From assembly GCA_003665825.1 (NCBI GenBank), contig QPFY01000012.1, positions 992,001 through 1,056,000 on the forward strand: a DNA stretch of 64,000 nt. Direction: 5' to 3'. A program made the position numbers and the translations under genes. This DNA comes from Microbotryum silenes-acaulis (lineage: Eukaryota; Basidiomycota; Microbotryomycetes; Microbotryales; Microbotryaceae). This document shows, piece by piece, positions 11,056-22,020 of the stretch; the first letter of the stretch is position 1, and the number at the start of each line of letters is the position of its first letter. The notes beneath the pieces were generated by a model. That model saw only the letters and a program-made list of their open reading frames with translations. It did no database searches and had not been told where the DNA came from.

Positions 11056-12081
11056 ATGCGACGCACTTTGAAGTTGCTGCAAGACTCGTCACGGCAGCTG
11101 CAGCACCCCACCTCGTCGTCGCCATGGTCCCCCCACCCAGGCCTACGGGTGTACCCATCTTTACTCTCGACCTCGCAGCAACGTGTGGTGTTACAACATT
11201 CGTTGGCACTCCTCTCGTCACCCTCATGTACGACGTCGCATGCACGACGACTGGCACGGAATTACCTAAAGGCCCATCCCGATCATCCGAGGGATACTTT
11301 TCTCCCGCCTGAGGCGTATGAGTTCGAGAAGGGGCACTTTGATGGGGTCATTACCGGGTACAGGGAGATGTTGGTCAGACCGGGGATGCTACCCAAGGAT
11401 GATGGCGAACTGGTACACGCTCTAGCCAAGGTCTATTCGCTCCTGCCTACTGCCAAAATCGTTGCTTCCGGATCAACGCCCGATTCTCAGGCTGGCTCGA
11501 GCATGGGCGAACACCCCGTTGACCCACCGGACCACCTCAGCATGCATCTACTTCATCTGTCCTCGGAGGGCGATATCAGACCACATATCGACCACTTGGA
11601 AGCCTTTGGGACGACCATCGTGGGATTGAGCTTGGGAGGTGAAAGGATGATGAGATTCCGGAAGGCCAAGCAGGGGCCGGATCAAGAACCGGAGATGTTA
11701 CCGGAGGGGTCAAAGAATGAGTTTGAGGTGTTACTCGAGCCTGGTGACGCATATGTGCAAACGTAGGGTATTTGCTTGTGATGGTTGGGCGAGCGAATGA
11801 GCACAGTTAGCTGACGGCGACATTTCTTCCTCGCTTGATCAGAGAGCCACTTCGGACTCAGTACACCCACGAGGTCTTGCGAACGGGCGAGTACGAAGGT
11901 CGACTGATCGGTGGATCACAGCGGTTGAGCATCATGTTGAGGGTACGTATCTCATGACTTCGTGCCTTTCGGCCTACCGGGGGACCGAGCCGGATCTGAC
12001 TCGCCCCGAAATGCCTTCTTTGGCTTGCAGGACAAGTTGCCGGGAAGCGAGGGGAAGGGTACGGCTGATTTGGTCGTTTAA
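11056..12081 (+). CDS. ALKBH7: ALKBH7-like Fe(II)/2-oxoglutarate dioxygenase
   Basis: Exons 11056-11762, 11843-11942 and 12031-12081 close in phase to 285 residues. The Fe-binding HxD is seen in RPHIDHLEAFG, followed by the GLSLGGERMMRF strand typical of AlkB homologues. After intron 1 comes the distal His (YTHEVL) and an R-x5-R motif (RLSIMLR) that binds 2-oxoglutarate. The N-terminus is Arg/Ser/Leu-rich with few acids, which fits a mitochondrial presequence. ALKBH7 of animals is mitochondrial and acts in necrosis, fat metabolism and mitochondrial RNA demethylation; the fungal role is not known to me. The start is the first ATG of the frame. Confidence 0.85.
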
Positions 12082-13063
12082 TGCATAATGTGTTGTATTT
12101 CGAGGGTCTTTTGATGTCAATTGCTGCGGTCGGTGAAACACGTGGCCCACATCACATGACCGCACTAAGTCCGCGCTCGAGGACTTCTCACCCTCGGCCC
12201 CGCAAAGATGGCGGTTATGCTTTTACCAATACACGTTTCATACACTTCACGATATCAAGAGACCATTCCATCGTCCAAAGTAGGTCCTAGGGGATCGATT
12301 CTCAGCTTCTGTCTCGGAGCCATAAATGAAAGCATCGAGTGAATGTCAAGCTTCAGACTGCCCGCAGCGGAAGAAGTCGGGGCGAACCGGTCTGGCCAAA
12401 CTGGTGCTCAAAACGTGGGGCAACGAAGAATGAGAAAATGTGCGGACGTTAGGGAAGAGACCAGTGATTGCGGGGACACTACTGCATGACGGAGAGCTGC
12501 GCGCTCCCGCCGAGGCGGCGATGGATCTCGGACGAGTTGGCACCGTGACAGGGGCCGAGCCCCGAGCTTCACACGAGAAGCCACGGGAGCAACTTACTCA
12601 ATTGTTGAGACACTGGACATAATGTCCTCAGACACCCATTCGAGGGTGTTGGCGGCGCTTCACTATGATACCGAGCTCGTTGCGATCGGTTCAGTGGATA
12701 GTGGGGCTCCCCGATCAACCGACCCGCAGTCAGGGCGGGGAGCTGCTAGCTAGCGCTAGCTGCTGGCCACGCCGGGCGTTAGGCGAGCGTGGAGCAGGTG
12801 CGCGAACCCTAGAAATAAGTTGCGGGGCGACCGACGGCAGCGTTTATAGCCTCGCTTGGAAATCAAACCCCCGCCAAAGTCCTAAAAGCAAGTCGGAAAA
12901 AGCACCCGAGACGGTCCGGGGCACCGGTAAGCAGGAGGCCCCACTAAAAAACCTGCCGGGTGCGGATCGGTGTTGATGTGGGATTTCTGGTCTGTTCCCT
13001 CGGCCTGAGTCTTAGTTCAACAGGCCTCCAAGCTTCTCACCAACCAAATTCTAGCAATCTATT
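12082..13063. other. Intergenic, no gene seen
   Basis: Short open frames only, none with splice-supported extension. Contains a perfect 14-bp palindrome AGCTAGCGCTAGCT at 12748-12761. The last part is presumably the promoter of the dehydrogenase at 13064. Confidence 0.5.
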
Positions 13064-14923
13064 ATGTCGAGCAAAGCTACCAACAAGGTTGTCAACTACT
13101 ATGGCAAGCGTGACATTCGCGTCGAGGAGAATCCCATGCCCGTCCCTGGCGAAGGCCAAGTCTTGCTCAAGCTCGCGTGGTACGTGCCAGACCAGAGCCT
13201 TCAGTCTTCTAGGTACTGCGCTGATATTTATTCATACTTTTCCGAGCTCCCTACTACAGGTGTGGAATGTAAGTCCAACATGGTGTCGATGCGAGACTGG
13301 GGGACACCAGCTCTCCGCTGCGACCATACTCGGCGGTTGAGTTGAGCCCCACCTTCGGAACCCCGTGACGGGTCGCTGATGATGTCGTGCGGCGGCGGAT
13401 CGGATGTTCAACCCAGTTGCGGGACCGATCTGCACGAATACACTGGCAAGTCAAGCACTCCCTTTGCTTGTGGGAATGACCTCTAATAATTGTGAATATT
13501 GCGATATATCTCGATACAGACGGTCCGATCCTGTGCCCGACCGCCGGCACGGCCCATGGAATCACCGGGGAAAAGCTTCCGATCTGTCTCGGGCACGAGT
13601 TCTCCGGCGTCATCTCCCAGGTCGGACCTGGCGTCAAGGGCGAGTGGAAAAAGGGTGATCGTGTAATTGTGTGAGCACCTGCTTCTGGATCTTTCCTTTA
13701 CTCGATCGATGAAGAATGCTTGATAGCCTACATGAACGTAATTCGAGCGCTGCCACGGCACAGTCTCCGCTGGCTGACGGTCGCCTTGCTTCATCACGTG
13801 TAACAGGGAGCCGACGATCTCTTGCTTCAAGTGCTACGCTTGCAAGCACAACTTCAGAAACGGTGCTAAAATTGTGTGCTCTCTGCGATAGCACGCATGA
13901 GCTCATGGCATGGTGCCATTGGATTTCCGGACCCCTGTTGTGGCTACAGCTTGCTCCTCGCTCGGGTTCGTCGGTCTCTCGGGCTACGGTGGCGGACTTG
14001 CCGAATACACCGTCGCAGGTGAAGGCTTCCTGCACAAACTTCCCGACAATGTCTCGTTGCAACATGGTGCAATGGTGGAGCCCCTTGCGGTAGCGATGCA
14101 CGCTGTCCAGATGAGTGGTGCGACAAAGGGTTGTACCGCGCTCGTCTGCGGCGCCGGACCGATCGGATGCTTCGTCACCAAGGTCCTCATTGCGATGGGA
14201 GCTTCGTGAGTGAGCTTCGCTTAGGATAGGCCACAGGCTACTTGTCGCACCAGCTGATATGGAGGGCCTGCAGCAAGGTGATCGTCTCCGAGCCCTCTGG
14301 ATCTCGTCGCAAGATGGCAACCCATGCTGGCGCGCACCATGCCATCTCACCTCGAGAGGACGATGTCGTTTCGAAATGTCGCGAGCTGACGGGCGGCGAT
14401 GATGTCGGTGTCGACGTCTCATTCGAGTGCGCCGGTGTCGAAGCTAGTTTGACCGCCGCGATCGCCGCTCTCCGCCCTCGAGGAACATGCCTCAACGTCG
14501 CCATCTGGAGCACCAAACCCCAGATCGATATGAACGCCTTGGTCTTGGGCGAGAAGACGTTGCGTGCGGTCATTTGCTACGAATCGAACCACAAGCCTGC
14601 GATCGAAACACTCGAGCGGCAAGATCTCGTTAGATGGTCAGTACTTAAGTACCTCCCCCTGCCCACCCGATCAAATCCGGTTCTAATTTTTTATTTATTT
14701 TTTATTTTATTTTTTTGAGAGACTTTTGCTTCCCCAGGTTTTGTGACGGGCACGGCATCCCTCGATGACATCCTTGGAAAGGGCTTCCACGAGTTGATCA
14801 ACAACAACGAACAACGTGAGTTTATCTCCTTACAACCCCGAACGCAAATGGGAGAAGGCTATTAACAAAATATTCATCCCTGTGGAACCAGATGTCAAGA
14901 TCCTCGTTGGATCAGGTGTCTGA
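13064..14923 (+). CDS. Zinc-dependent medium-chain dehydrogenase, (R,R)-butanediol/sorbitol type
   Basis: Exons 13064-13179, 13260-13268 (9 nt), 13417-13445, 13520-13670, 13807-13862, 13950-14205, 14274-14636, about 14731-14815 and 14892-14923. Spliced together they give the catalytic-zinc signature CGICGTDLHEY, GHEFSGVI, a structural-zinc cysteine region (CFKCYACKHNF), the Rossmann motif GAGPIGCF, and a C-terminus ending in HVKILVGSGV. The family oxidises secondary alcohols or diols with NAD(H) in the cytosol; the substrate cannot be read from sequence. Intron 3 uses a GC donor (GCAAGT). The donor after exon 5 (GTGCTA) is weak, and the junction between 14636 and the exon near 14731 does not close in phase with the obvious sites, so one boundary there is wrong or an extra micro-exon exists. 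Confidence 0.85.
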
Positions 14924-14986
14924 GCATAAGACAATGAATGGGCGTGTTTGTGTACTCTCGCATTTCATTTGGACCGCGAACTTGCC

Positions 14987-15705
14987 CTAGCCGAAACTAA
15001 AGCAAAGGGAACAGCTTCTTGATGCAACCCCACAAAAAAAGAGAAACGAAGCCACTGGACATAGTGCCCGCCACCCCCTCCCTTCTTCCCATCCCATTCC
15101 ATTCATCCATTGTTGCAAACGAGTCCCTCTTGACGAGATCGGTCGTGGTTCTGGCGGGCAAGACACATCATGGGTCAGCGCTGGACCGCTTCGCCATTGC
15201 CAACTTGGCGCGCGCTGGGCCAGCAAGAGAACTCACGAAGTAGAGCGTCACACTCGCATTGATGGTTGTAGGAACCTTGAGGGTAGATGGATTGAGGTCG
15301 TGGTCGACCTGGTGAGCTGATTGACATATCACAGTCCGCCGCTTGAGGGCCTGCGAGGGGGGAGGAGGGTCGAGATGATAACGTCGCACGCGCGGTCCGA
15401 GTCAGCAACCGATGCCGCCTGAATGCAACGTAATGCGTTGCATAGGGTGGATCAGAGTAGAGGGGGGTGGGTGAGAAGTGTACTTACTCAGCATCACCGC
15501 TCGCTTGGAACCTTCACGCAGCCATCCGAGGAGCTTGATGGTCTTGTGGCGCCGGGATCTTCGACGGAGTTTGGTGAGGAAAGGAGAGGGGTCGCGCCAG
15601 CGCTCGGGAGGTCATTTTCGAATGCTCCGGCGCACGGACCCACTCCGAGGGCGATGCCATCCTACCGAGTTCCGAGGCATGGCAGACGGACATCACACCA
15701 AGCAA
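14987..15705 (-). CDS. Possible small multi-exon gene, unidentified
   Basis: On the minus strand a chain of frames can be spliced: a basic piece rich in Arg/Lys (RRRSRRHKTIKLLGWLREG), donor A|GTAAGT, acceptor CTCGCAG, then a Ser/Pro/Gln-rich piece (SISSPGRPRPQS), donor C|GTGAGT, acceptor CGCCAG, then a Gly/Trp-rich tail. The phases close, but no start ATG is evident for the first piece and no family is recognised. It may be chance. Confidence 0.25.
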
Positions 15706-15767
15706 CGGGTGGTTTATTTTACCGTCGGTTAGAATCTTCTTCTCCGTGCCCAGCGTAGCTGATGTCC

Positions 15768-16742
15768 CTAGTTTTCTAGGCTATACTGCAGTTCGGCGAG
15801 TCGGCTCAATTCGAATTCTGCCGGTTCGGCCATGAGATGTCTGCACAAGCTGTCGGGACCTTCGGTTGATTTCGCATCGATTCGGTCTGTTGAAAAACGA
15901 TGTTCATCGAGCTTATCAAGCAAATCTCTCGGCTTCCCATTCCGTCCGTCCGAGTGACCCATCGGCCTCGACGAGATCAAGCGAAGCCCGAACAAAGAAA
16001 GACCTCCTCTCCCATTGGGCTCGGCGCGCTCAGACTCGGAACCGGGAAGAAAAAAATGTTCCTGGGGCCTTGTCAAATCGCGCAATGTCCACTGGTAGAA
16101 TTCAATGATTTAGCCGTTGGAATGATATCGTTGCACATCGATGCACCGCGTGGGCGGGGTATGGGGGGCAGATGACATTGCCGCCTCCTCCTCGGAGGTC
16201 CGCGGGTCGAGCCGCGGGGTAAGACACGGGCGAGTTTCAGAGGCGCTGACTGCGCGCACGCCCTCGCGGCATCCTCGTGTCCCGGCCACCTCCTGCGTCG
16301 GATTCGTCGAGTGCTAGCGATCTCGGCGTCGACGACCTCGGCTCGTAGTTCGGGGGGCAACTCCTCGGAAGAGGATGACGCAAAGATGAGGATGAGGATG
16401 ACGACGAAAATGACGAGAACAACGAAGATGAGGAGCACGATGACGAGTACGAGTACGGGGATGAGGACTAGACGGCGAGCCCGAGCGCCACGAGCACGAC
16501 GCGGATCGTAATTCCGTCGACGACAACTTCCAAGATGTGGGCGAAGACGAGGACGAGGGCGAGGGAGAGAGTCGACGGGGTCAAGGCACGCCGCCGAGTA
16601 AGGAGTATCATGGTCCTGTTCGACACCGAGGGTTTTAAGTTTTAAGTCAGCTAGTCTTGTTCAAAGACAGAATTTAACAAGCGCTAGATCCGCTGCGGGC
16701 GAACGTGCGCGAAATTCTTCCGCCCCTATCACCCAACCAACC
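15768..16742. other. Low-complexity stretch, no clear gene
   Basis: Around 16365-16470 and 16475-16600 the plus strand encodes Asp/Glu-rich peptides in different frames, separated by a stop. They could be the decayed 5' part of the broken gene that follows at 16743. Confidence 0.3.
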
Positions 16743-17061
16743 GGACGAGAACAATACTCGGTTCAAGGACTTTTTCTCCTCGCCATACGATTACAAATGC
16801 TCGCGCGAGAGCTCGAGCCAAGTCGTTCGACGCGATTTCGTGCCAGTCGCGTTGAGTCCATCCATTGAGGTAGCCAGCAAGACTACATTCACGACGTTGA
16901 ACTCGAGCTCTCGCGCGAGCATTTGTAATCGTATGGCGAGGAGAAAAAGTCCTTGAACCGAGTATTGTTCTCGTCCAAAGTCGTAAATGTAGTCTTGCTG
17001 GACTACCTCAATGGATGGACTCAACGCGACTGGCACGAAATCGCGTCGAACGACTTGGCTC
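16743..17061. repeat. Inverted duplication, order A - B' - A' - B
   Basis: A (16743-16817) is a perfect 75-bp reverse complement of A' (16902-16976). Segment B' (about 16815-16896) is the reverse complement of B (about 16981-17061) apart from one gap and two or three mismatches. The block 16815-16976 is thus a flipped copy of a contiguous A-B unit, sitting between one A and one B. Confidence 0.9.
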
Positions 17062-17380
17062 TGGTGACCAGGATCCGTGCCGTCATCCACGCCCTGCAGC
17101 CCGACGATTCGCTTACGGCCAGTCGTGTCTCGAAGCCGGCGCAGCTCACGGCAAACGTGTCGGTCGACCTCGTGACGATGACTCCGGCCGAGTACGCTCG
17201 CTACTTCGAACCATTCGAGGGAGCCGCGAACGATGACGGTTCTCTTCGGTACAATGGGGTGAGTAGGATTTTCAGCTCGAAGATAGATTCCCGAGCGTCC
17301 CACGGTGGCGCTGACTCGTAGGATCGAACCCGGTTATTTTGCGGCGGTAATTTAGGCTTCTGGGTTGCTGGTCTCGACCA

Positions 17381-17810
17381 TGCAAAAACTTCGGGAACAA
17401 GGAATATTCCTCCCACACTACAAGCGCGATGCCGACTACTACTAAATGCTCTCCCGTGCGCCGCATAGTACCTCTGGCAAGCACGCTCGCATGACCGCTC
17501 GGAGGTGTTCGTGGCCGGGATCAGACTGATCTTTGGCGATCTCGGTCACCAACGCCTCGAGATCCGCTGGATGGGAGCACCAGGGAAATGGGACCTCCGA
17601 GAGCGCTGTGAAGAGACAGTCGAGTAGTCGCTTGCGCCCCTCCTTCGTACGGAACTCGTCGTCCGGGTCGAGCGGCGAAAGCGCCGAATCGATGTCGCGA
17701 GACTCGAACATGTGCCGGGCGTAGGGCGAAGCGCTCGATGTCGTTTTGGTAGTAGTCGGCATCGCGCTTGTAGTGTGGGAGGAATATTCCTTGTTCCCGA
17801 AGTTTTTGCA
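17381..17810. repeat. Inverted repeat, 62-bp perfect arms around a 306-bp segment
   Basis: Arms 17381-17442 and 17749-17810 are perfect reverse complements. The inner segment 17443-17748 carries the minus-strand coding-like piece. Confidence 0.9.
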
Positions 17811-18123
17811 CGGTCGATGTTCTCGCACCCGTGCTTGGGTTCTTCGTTGGTGCCTCCTGGACCGCAACTTTCATTGTACGTACACTATTTGAAACGCAAG
17901 AGCCCGGTTTGAAAGCGTTCCAGCACCTGACCCCGCGCTCCCTCCACCTCTGTAGCTTGCTTCAGACCGCCGCTTCCGCGTGAGCGACGAACTGCGTCGC
18001 AAGAGATGCGAGGTCAACACCAAGCGCATGATTTGGGAGAGAACGCGAGCTTTCAATCGCGAGCAGCAGGCTCAATGGGAAGAACAGCAAGAACGAATAC
18101 TGCAATTCACGCAGCGCAGGTAA

Positions 18124-18708
18124 ATGGGTACTAGAGGCCGCGAGGATGACCGCGAGGATGACCGCGGGGTGAGGAGGGTTAGGCAAGATAGGCCGGGAAG
18201 GAAGCGGTGGCTTTGTATGACATTGCTTCTACAGCAGAGCTCCGCCTGACAGGCGGGGCCGCGGCGGGGCGAGGGCTGGCGTCTGTCACGTGATGCGGCG
18301 CGCCGGCGGTGTCAGTGTCATTCCGGCAGCCGACCAGCGGCATTAGGGGCTGAACAACAAATCACACCCCGTGAACAAACCCGCGCCATTTCCTCTAACC
18401 TTTTCTTTTCCTCTCCCACTCTCATCGAATTTTGTGACACTCATTCAAGGAGAAACCCTCGCTACTATGCCCCGGTCCTAAGGTCGCCAGGGAGGGCCAA
18501 GTCCTCAGTGAAAAATGTTTCTCCGCTGTCTTTCGTCATTATACCGTTCGATTCTCCTGCTATTTGGAATCATCCCGTTAATTTAACGGGATCCCACTGG
18601 TGCTGGGTGAAATCAATTTGCAGTTCTGCTTTATGATCCTCAAATTGACTACATGACTGTCAGGTCCATGTCGCTCCTCTCACTCCAACGCTATTCGTCG
18701 ACCCCTTT
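18124..18708. other. Intergenic, MBF1 3' flank
   Basis: No gene seen. Contains a near-palindrome at 18572-18592 (ATCCCGTTAA, one T, TTAACGGGAT) that could form a 10-bp stem; function unknown. I checked this stretch for a structured RNA and could not identify one. Confidence 0.4.
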
Positions 18709-19672
18709 TTACTTCTTCTTGGGTCCTCCCAACGGCTGACCGATACCGGACCCCCTCAGCTTGACCTTGAGGATCCTCTCCATCTTGCCCAACAAGGCCG
18801 GGTCGGGCTTGGCGCGCATGTTCTCGTACTCCTGGATGACGGTCTGCTTCTGGTTGATCGCCTTGGCGAGGTCGCCCTGGGACATGGGTTTCGGATTCCC
18901 GTCCGCGTCCTTAAAGGTCTGTCGTGCCTGTTGCAGCACTTTGCCGAGTTCTAAAGAGACCGTCGGTGGTGGCGCAACTTCGTTCTGAGGTGGTGGTGTA
19001 GAGAGGAAGAGAGTCAGTACCTCGTCATCGCAGCGCGGTGATCGGGTGAGATAGGTGGCGGAAAACGGGGAGACCTACCTCCCGGTCAAGTTTGGCAATC
19101 TTGGCGTGGTCTACACCGGGGATCTTGTTACCCGCGGCTGTGAGCAAGATTAGGGATATCGATAGAGCCCTCGACATGAATATCAGAATTTGATGCAAAG
19201 GCTCGAAGGGGGCAGCGTCCCTTCGTAGAAGTCTCGCTCCTGTGGATCCCCATGCGCCCCCTGCTGCAAGCCGGAGCTCATGCAGCAGTGCAAAGCCAAC
19301 TCGACTCACTCTTCTTGTCCGTGTCGATCGCAGCACCTGACCTTCGAGCGGCGTTGAGGGCGGCGCCATCCTTGGTGACGGTCGGTGCCCTCGCCTTGGA
19401 ACCGATGACGGTCTGCGGGGTAGAAGAGAGGAGCGAGCATGCATGCGTTGGCGTCAGTGGATTGTGGATGTCAACACTGAATCAAGTCGAGTCAGAGACT
19501 TGCCTTCGAGTCCCAGTCGGTGATTGATCCAGCCACTGTGGAAGGGTGGGGATCAGCGATCAGTGGCGCCGTTCGGGGATGATGACGATGGACGCCAGGC
19601 CACCACGCCAGTCGCCCCAAGAGTCTGCTCCCAATGCAGAAGGTCAAGTGAGGGGAAAGCCAGGTACGTACT
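18709..19672 (-). CDS. MBF1: Multiprotein-bridging factor 1
   Basis: Exons, right to left: 19672 (a single coding base), 19503-19534, 19310-19412, 19079-19137 and 18709-18984. They total 471 nt, 156 residues, all phases closed. The N-terminus reads MAGSITDWDSK then TVIGSKAR, the MBF1 N-domain. The C-terminal half is the cro-type HTH (MSQGDLAKAINQK...VIQEYE...ILKVKLRG), ending in PKKK. Known role: co-activator bridging TBP and bZIP activators, also ribosome-associated and preventing frameshifting at stalled ribosomes. The start codon is created by splicing: A ends exon 1 and TG starts exon 2. The intron after exon 2 uses a GC donor (AAG|GCAAGT). It is divergent from the STI1-like gene at 20494. 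Confidence 0.95.
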
Positions 19673-20493
19673 GATGATGTTTGATGAGGTGGTGGGGCGG
19701 GTGAGCGAGCGTTTGTAAGAGCGGATTAGGTGTTACGCTTTTCTCGGAGGAAGTAAGTCGGAGTCGAAGGAAAGCGCCGTCGATCTCGAGTCAGCCTCCG
19801 CGCTGGCCTGATCCGGCCATGTAGGCTGTCAGTGCCCTGTCTGGCCTGCCGCCCCTGCCGCTGTGGTCTGGCTCGACCTCACGGTGATCGCGTGACGGCG
19901 GGACGTCGACGATGCGGCCCGTTTCGCGCAATAACTTTAGTGCAGATTCATGCTCGGCCAAAGTTTCCGCTGGAACGTGGTGGACAAGGAAAAATATGAT
20001 TTATTAGAAAAAATGTGATCAATTCGTCTGTCGTGGTCGCAGCCCGCGTAAACTTGAAGTCGGTGGCTTCGATCATTAGTCAGCTGCAGCTCGGGCCGAC
20101 TGAGCCAAGTGGAAGCCCGTGGAAGCTCCACCTCGAATGTCGACTGTCCGAGCCACTTTCGAACGTTGACCTCACCCCCCAACACATACAGCCATACGTT
20201 CCCTCGCACACGAGCTCTTCCCACGAGCTCAGCCCAAGTACTACCTGGTAGGTCGGCTTGTCCTTAACATCTCCCGGCTACTGTACCGCTGCAGACAGTC
20301 GTCGTCGACAAGGGTTTGCTTCAAGCTCGACGTCGCACGAGCTCGGTGCGACCGAGTCGACATATGGCCGCTGCTCTTATCCATTCGGACGACGAACCAG
20401 GTGGCTGACTGCACCGATTGAAAACACACGTAGAACACAACCCCCTCGACCAGCAACACCTGGGTCATTCTGAGCCCAACTCATCCAGCAATC
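19673..20493. promoter_or_regulatory. Divergent intergenic region between MBF1 and the STI1-like gene
   Basis: About 820 bp with no supported coding sequence. It holds the 5' leaders of both genes. I found no certain heat-shock element array (nGAAn repeats) by eye. Confidence 0.5.
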
Positions 20494-22020
20494 ATGTCCG
20501 ATCAAGCCGCTGCGGATGCTCTCAAGCTCAAGGGCAACGAAGCCTATAAGGCGCGTGACTTTGACAAGGCCGTCGAGCTGTACGACCAGGCATGGAACAC
20601 CCACAAGGACATCACCTACCTCAACAACCTTGCCGGTAAGTCACCCCCTATCCCGGCGTCGAGAGCGGCTCTCTTGTCTCTTTCTCCTCTCCCAGGCTAG
20701 AATTGCCCCCTCACGATTTGCACGACCTCACTCCTTTCACAGCCGTCTACTTTGAACAGGCCGACTACGACAAGTGCATTCAGACGTGCGAAAAGGCCGT
20801 CGACGAAGGCCGGGACATGAGGGCCGACTACAAGCTCATCGCAAAGTCAGTCACCGACCCGACCCCACTTACCTATCTTTGTGATCGAGAGTCTGATCCA
20901 CCGCTGTCCTTCCCCACCATAGAGCTTTCGGTCGAATCGGAACTGCCTACCTCAAGAAGGACGATTTTAACAACGCCATCAAATTTCTCAACAAGTCCTT
21001 GACCGAGCACCGAACCCCTGACATCCTCGCCAAGCTCAAGGATGTACGTACCCACCTCAGCACCTTTCACGATCGACCTCGAAGCATTCGGGAAGACCAG
21101 CTACTTACTCTAATCTTGGTCTTGTTCGGGGTTCTGCAGGCCGAGAAGACCAAGGCCGAACGAGAGCGCCTGGCGTACATCGACCCCGAGAAAGCCGACG
21201 CCGCGCGAGAACTCGGCAACACTGCGTTCAAGGTGGGCGATCCACTCTCTCCCTTCATCTGTGTATTGCCCAACGAGGTGCTGATAGAGGTCGCCCAAAC
21301 CCACAGTCCGGAGATTATGCTGGCTCGGTAGCTCACTACACCGAATCGATCAAACGCAACCCGTCCGATGCTCGAGGGTACACGAACCGCGCTGCCGCCT
21401 TGACCAAACTCTTGGCCTTGCCCGAAGCTTTGAAGGATGCGGAGAAGGCCATCGAGGTCCAGCCTGACTTTGGTGAGTCGACACCGACCTGTTAGATCTT
21501 CAAGTCGAAGCGAACTTTGCTGACTCTTGTTGCTGTACCGACGATCACACAGTCAAGGGCTACATTCGCAAATCTCACGTCCTGTTCGCCATGAAGGAAT
21601 ACAGCAAAGCCCTGGCAGCGATCGAGCAGGTGAGCAAAGCCATATTATTCCCGATGGCGGTCCCTGCATGCTCGGTCGAGAAGCTGATAATCGACCTCTC
21701 CCTCGTCTCGTGCTGCCTACCAGGCTGATGCAAAGGACGTCGATCGAAAGCACACTACCGAGATCGCATCCCAATTCCGCAAGGTCAACATCGCCGACGC
21801 GCAATCCCGAGCGGGCGAAACGGACGAGCAGACGTACGCGCGAGCGATGCGCGACCCGGAGATCCAGAGCATCATGTCCGACCCGGCGTTCCAGATGATC
21901 TTGCAGCAGGCGCAGAACGACCCGCCCAGTTTGCAGGCGCACATGCAGAGGAACGAGGACGTCAGGCTCAAGGTCGAGAAGCTGGTCAGGGCTGGGATCA
22001 TAAAGACCGGGACGCGTTAG
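20494..22020 (+). CDS. STI1: Short STI1/HOP-like Hsp90 co-chaperone (TPR2A-TPR2B-DP2 only)
   Basis: Seven exons (20494-20635, 20743-20845, 20923-21043, 21140-21232, 21307-21472, 21553-21629, 21724-22020) close in phase to 332 residues. Three TPRs begin at once (LKLKGNEAYKARDFDKAVELY) and show TPR2A clamp residues (GNEAYK, YLNNLAAVYFEQ, KAFGRIGTAY). A second TPR block follows (ARELGNTAFKSGDYAGSVAHY), and the C-terminus is a DP2/STI1 domain (DPEIQSIMSDPAFQMIL). Full-length fungal Sti1 is near 580 residues with TPR1 and DP1 first; those are absent, and no TPR1 coding is visible upstream. In the family TPR2A holds the Hsp90 MEEVD tail, TPR1 holds Hsp70. This protein should therefore keep Hsp90 binding and lose canonical Hsp70 delivery (inference). 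Confidence 0.9.

Larger units (their letters stand above)
16743..18123 (+). pseudogene. Rearranged, broken gene with internal inverted duplications
   Basis: I do not recognise the family. Coding-like plus-strand pieces read EQYSVQGLFLLAIRLQMLAR, then LLDYLNGWTQRDWHEIASN and onward to about 17260, and at 17970-18120 a charged helical segment (MIWERTRAFNREQQAQWEEQ). On the minus strand, 17444-17867 carries an open 106-codon piece (from 17762) with a plausible sequence (CLFTALSEVPFPWCSHP) whose stop lies at an inverted-repeat junction. The reading orientation therefore flips within the locus, which no splicing can repair. The simplest reading is a plus-strand gene broken by two inversion-with-duplication events. 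An intact paralogue elsewhere in the genome is likely. Confidence 0.6.

Noticed and set aside
18470..18700. Possible structured RNA downstream of MBF1
   Set aside because: Some hairpin potential, but no match I can recall to snRNA, snoRNA or tRNA signatures.
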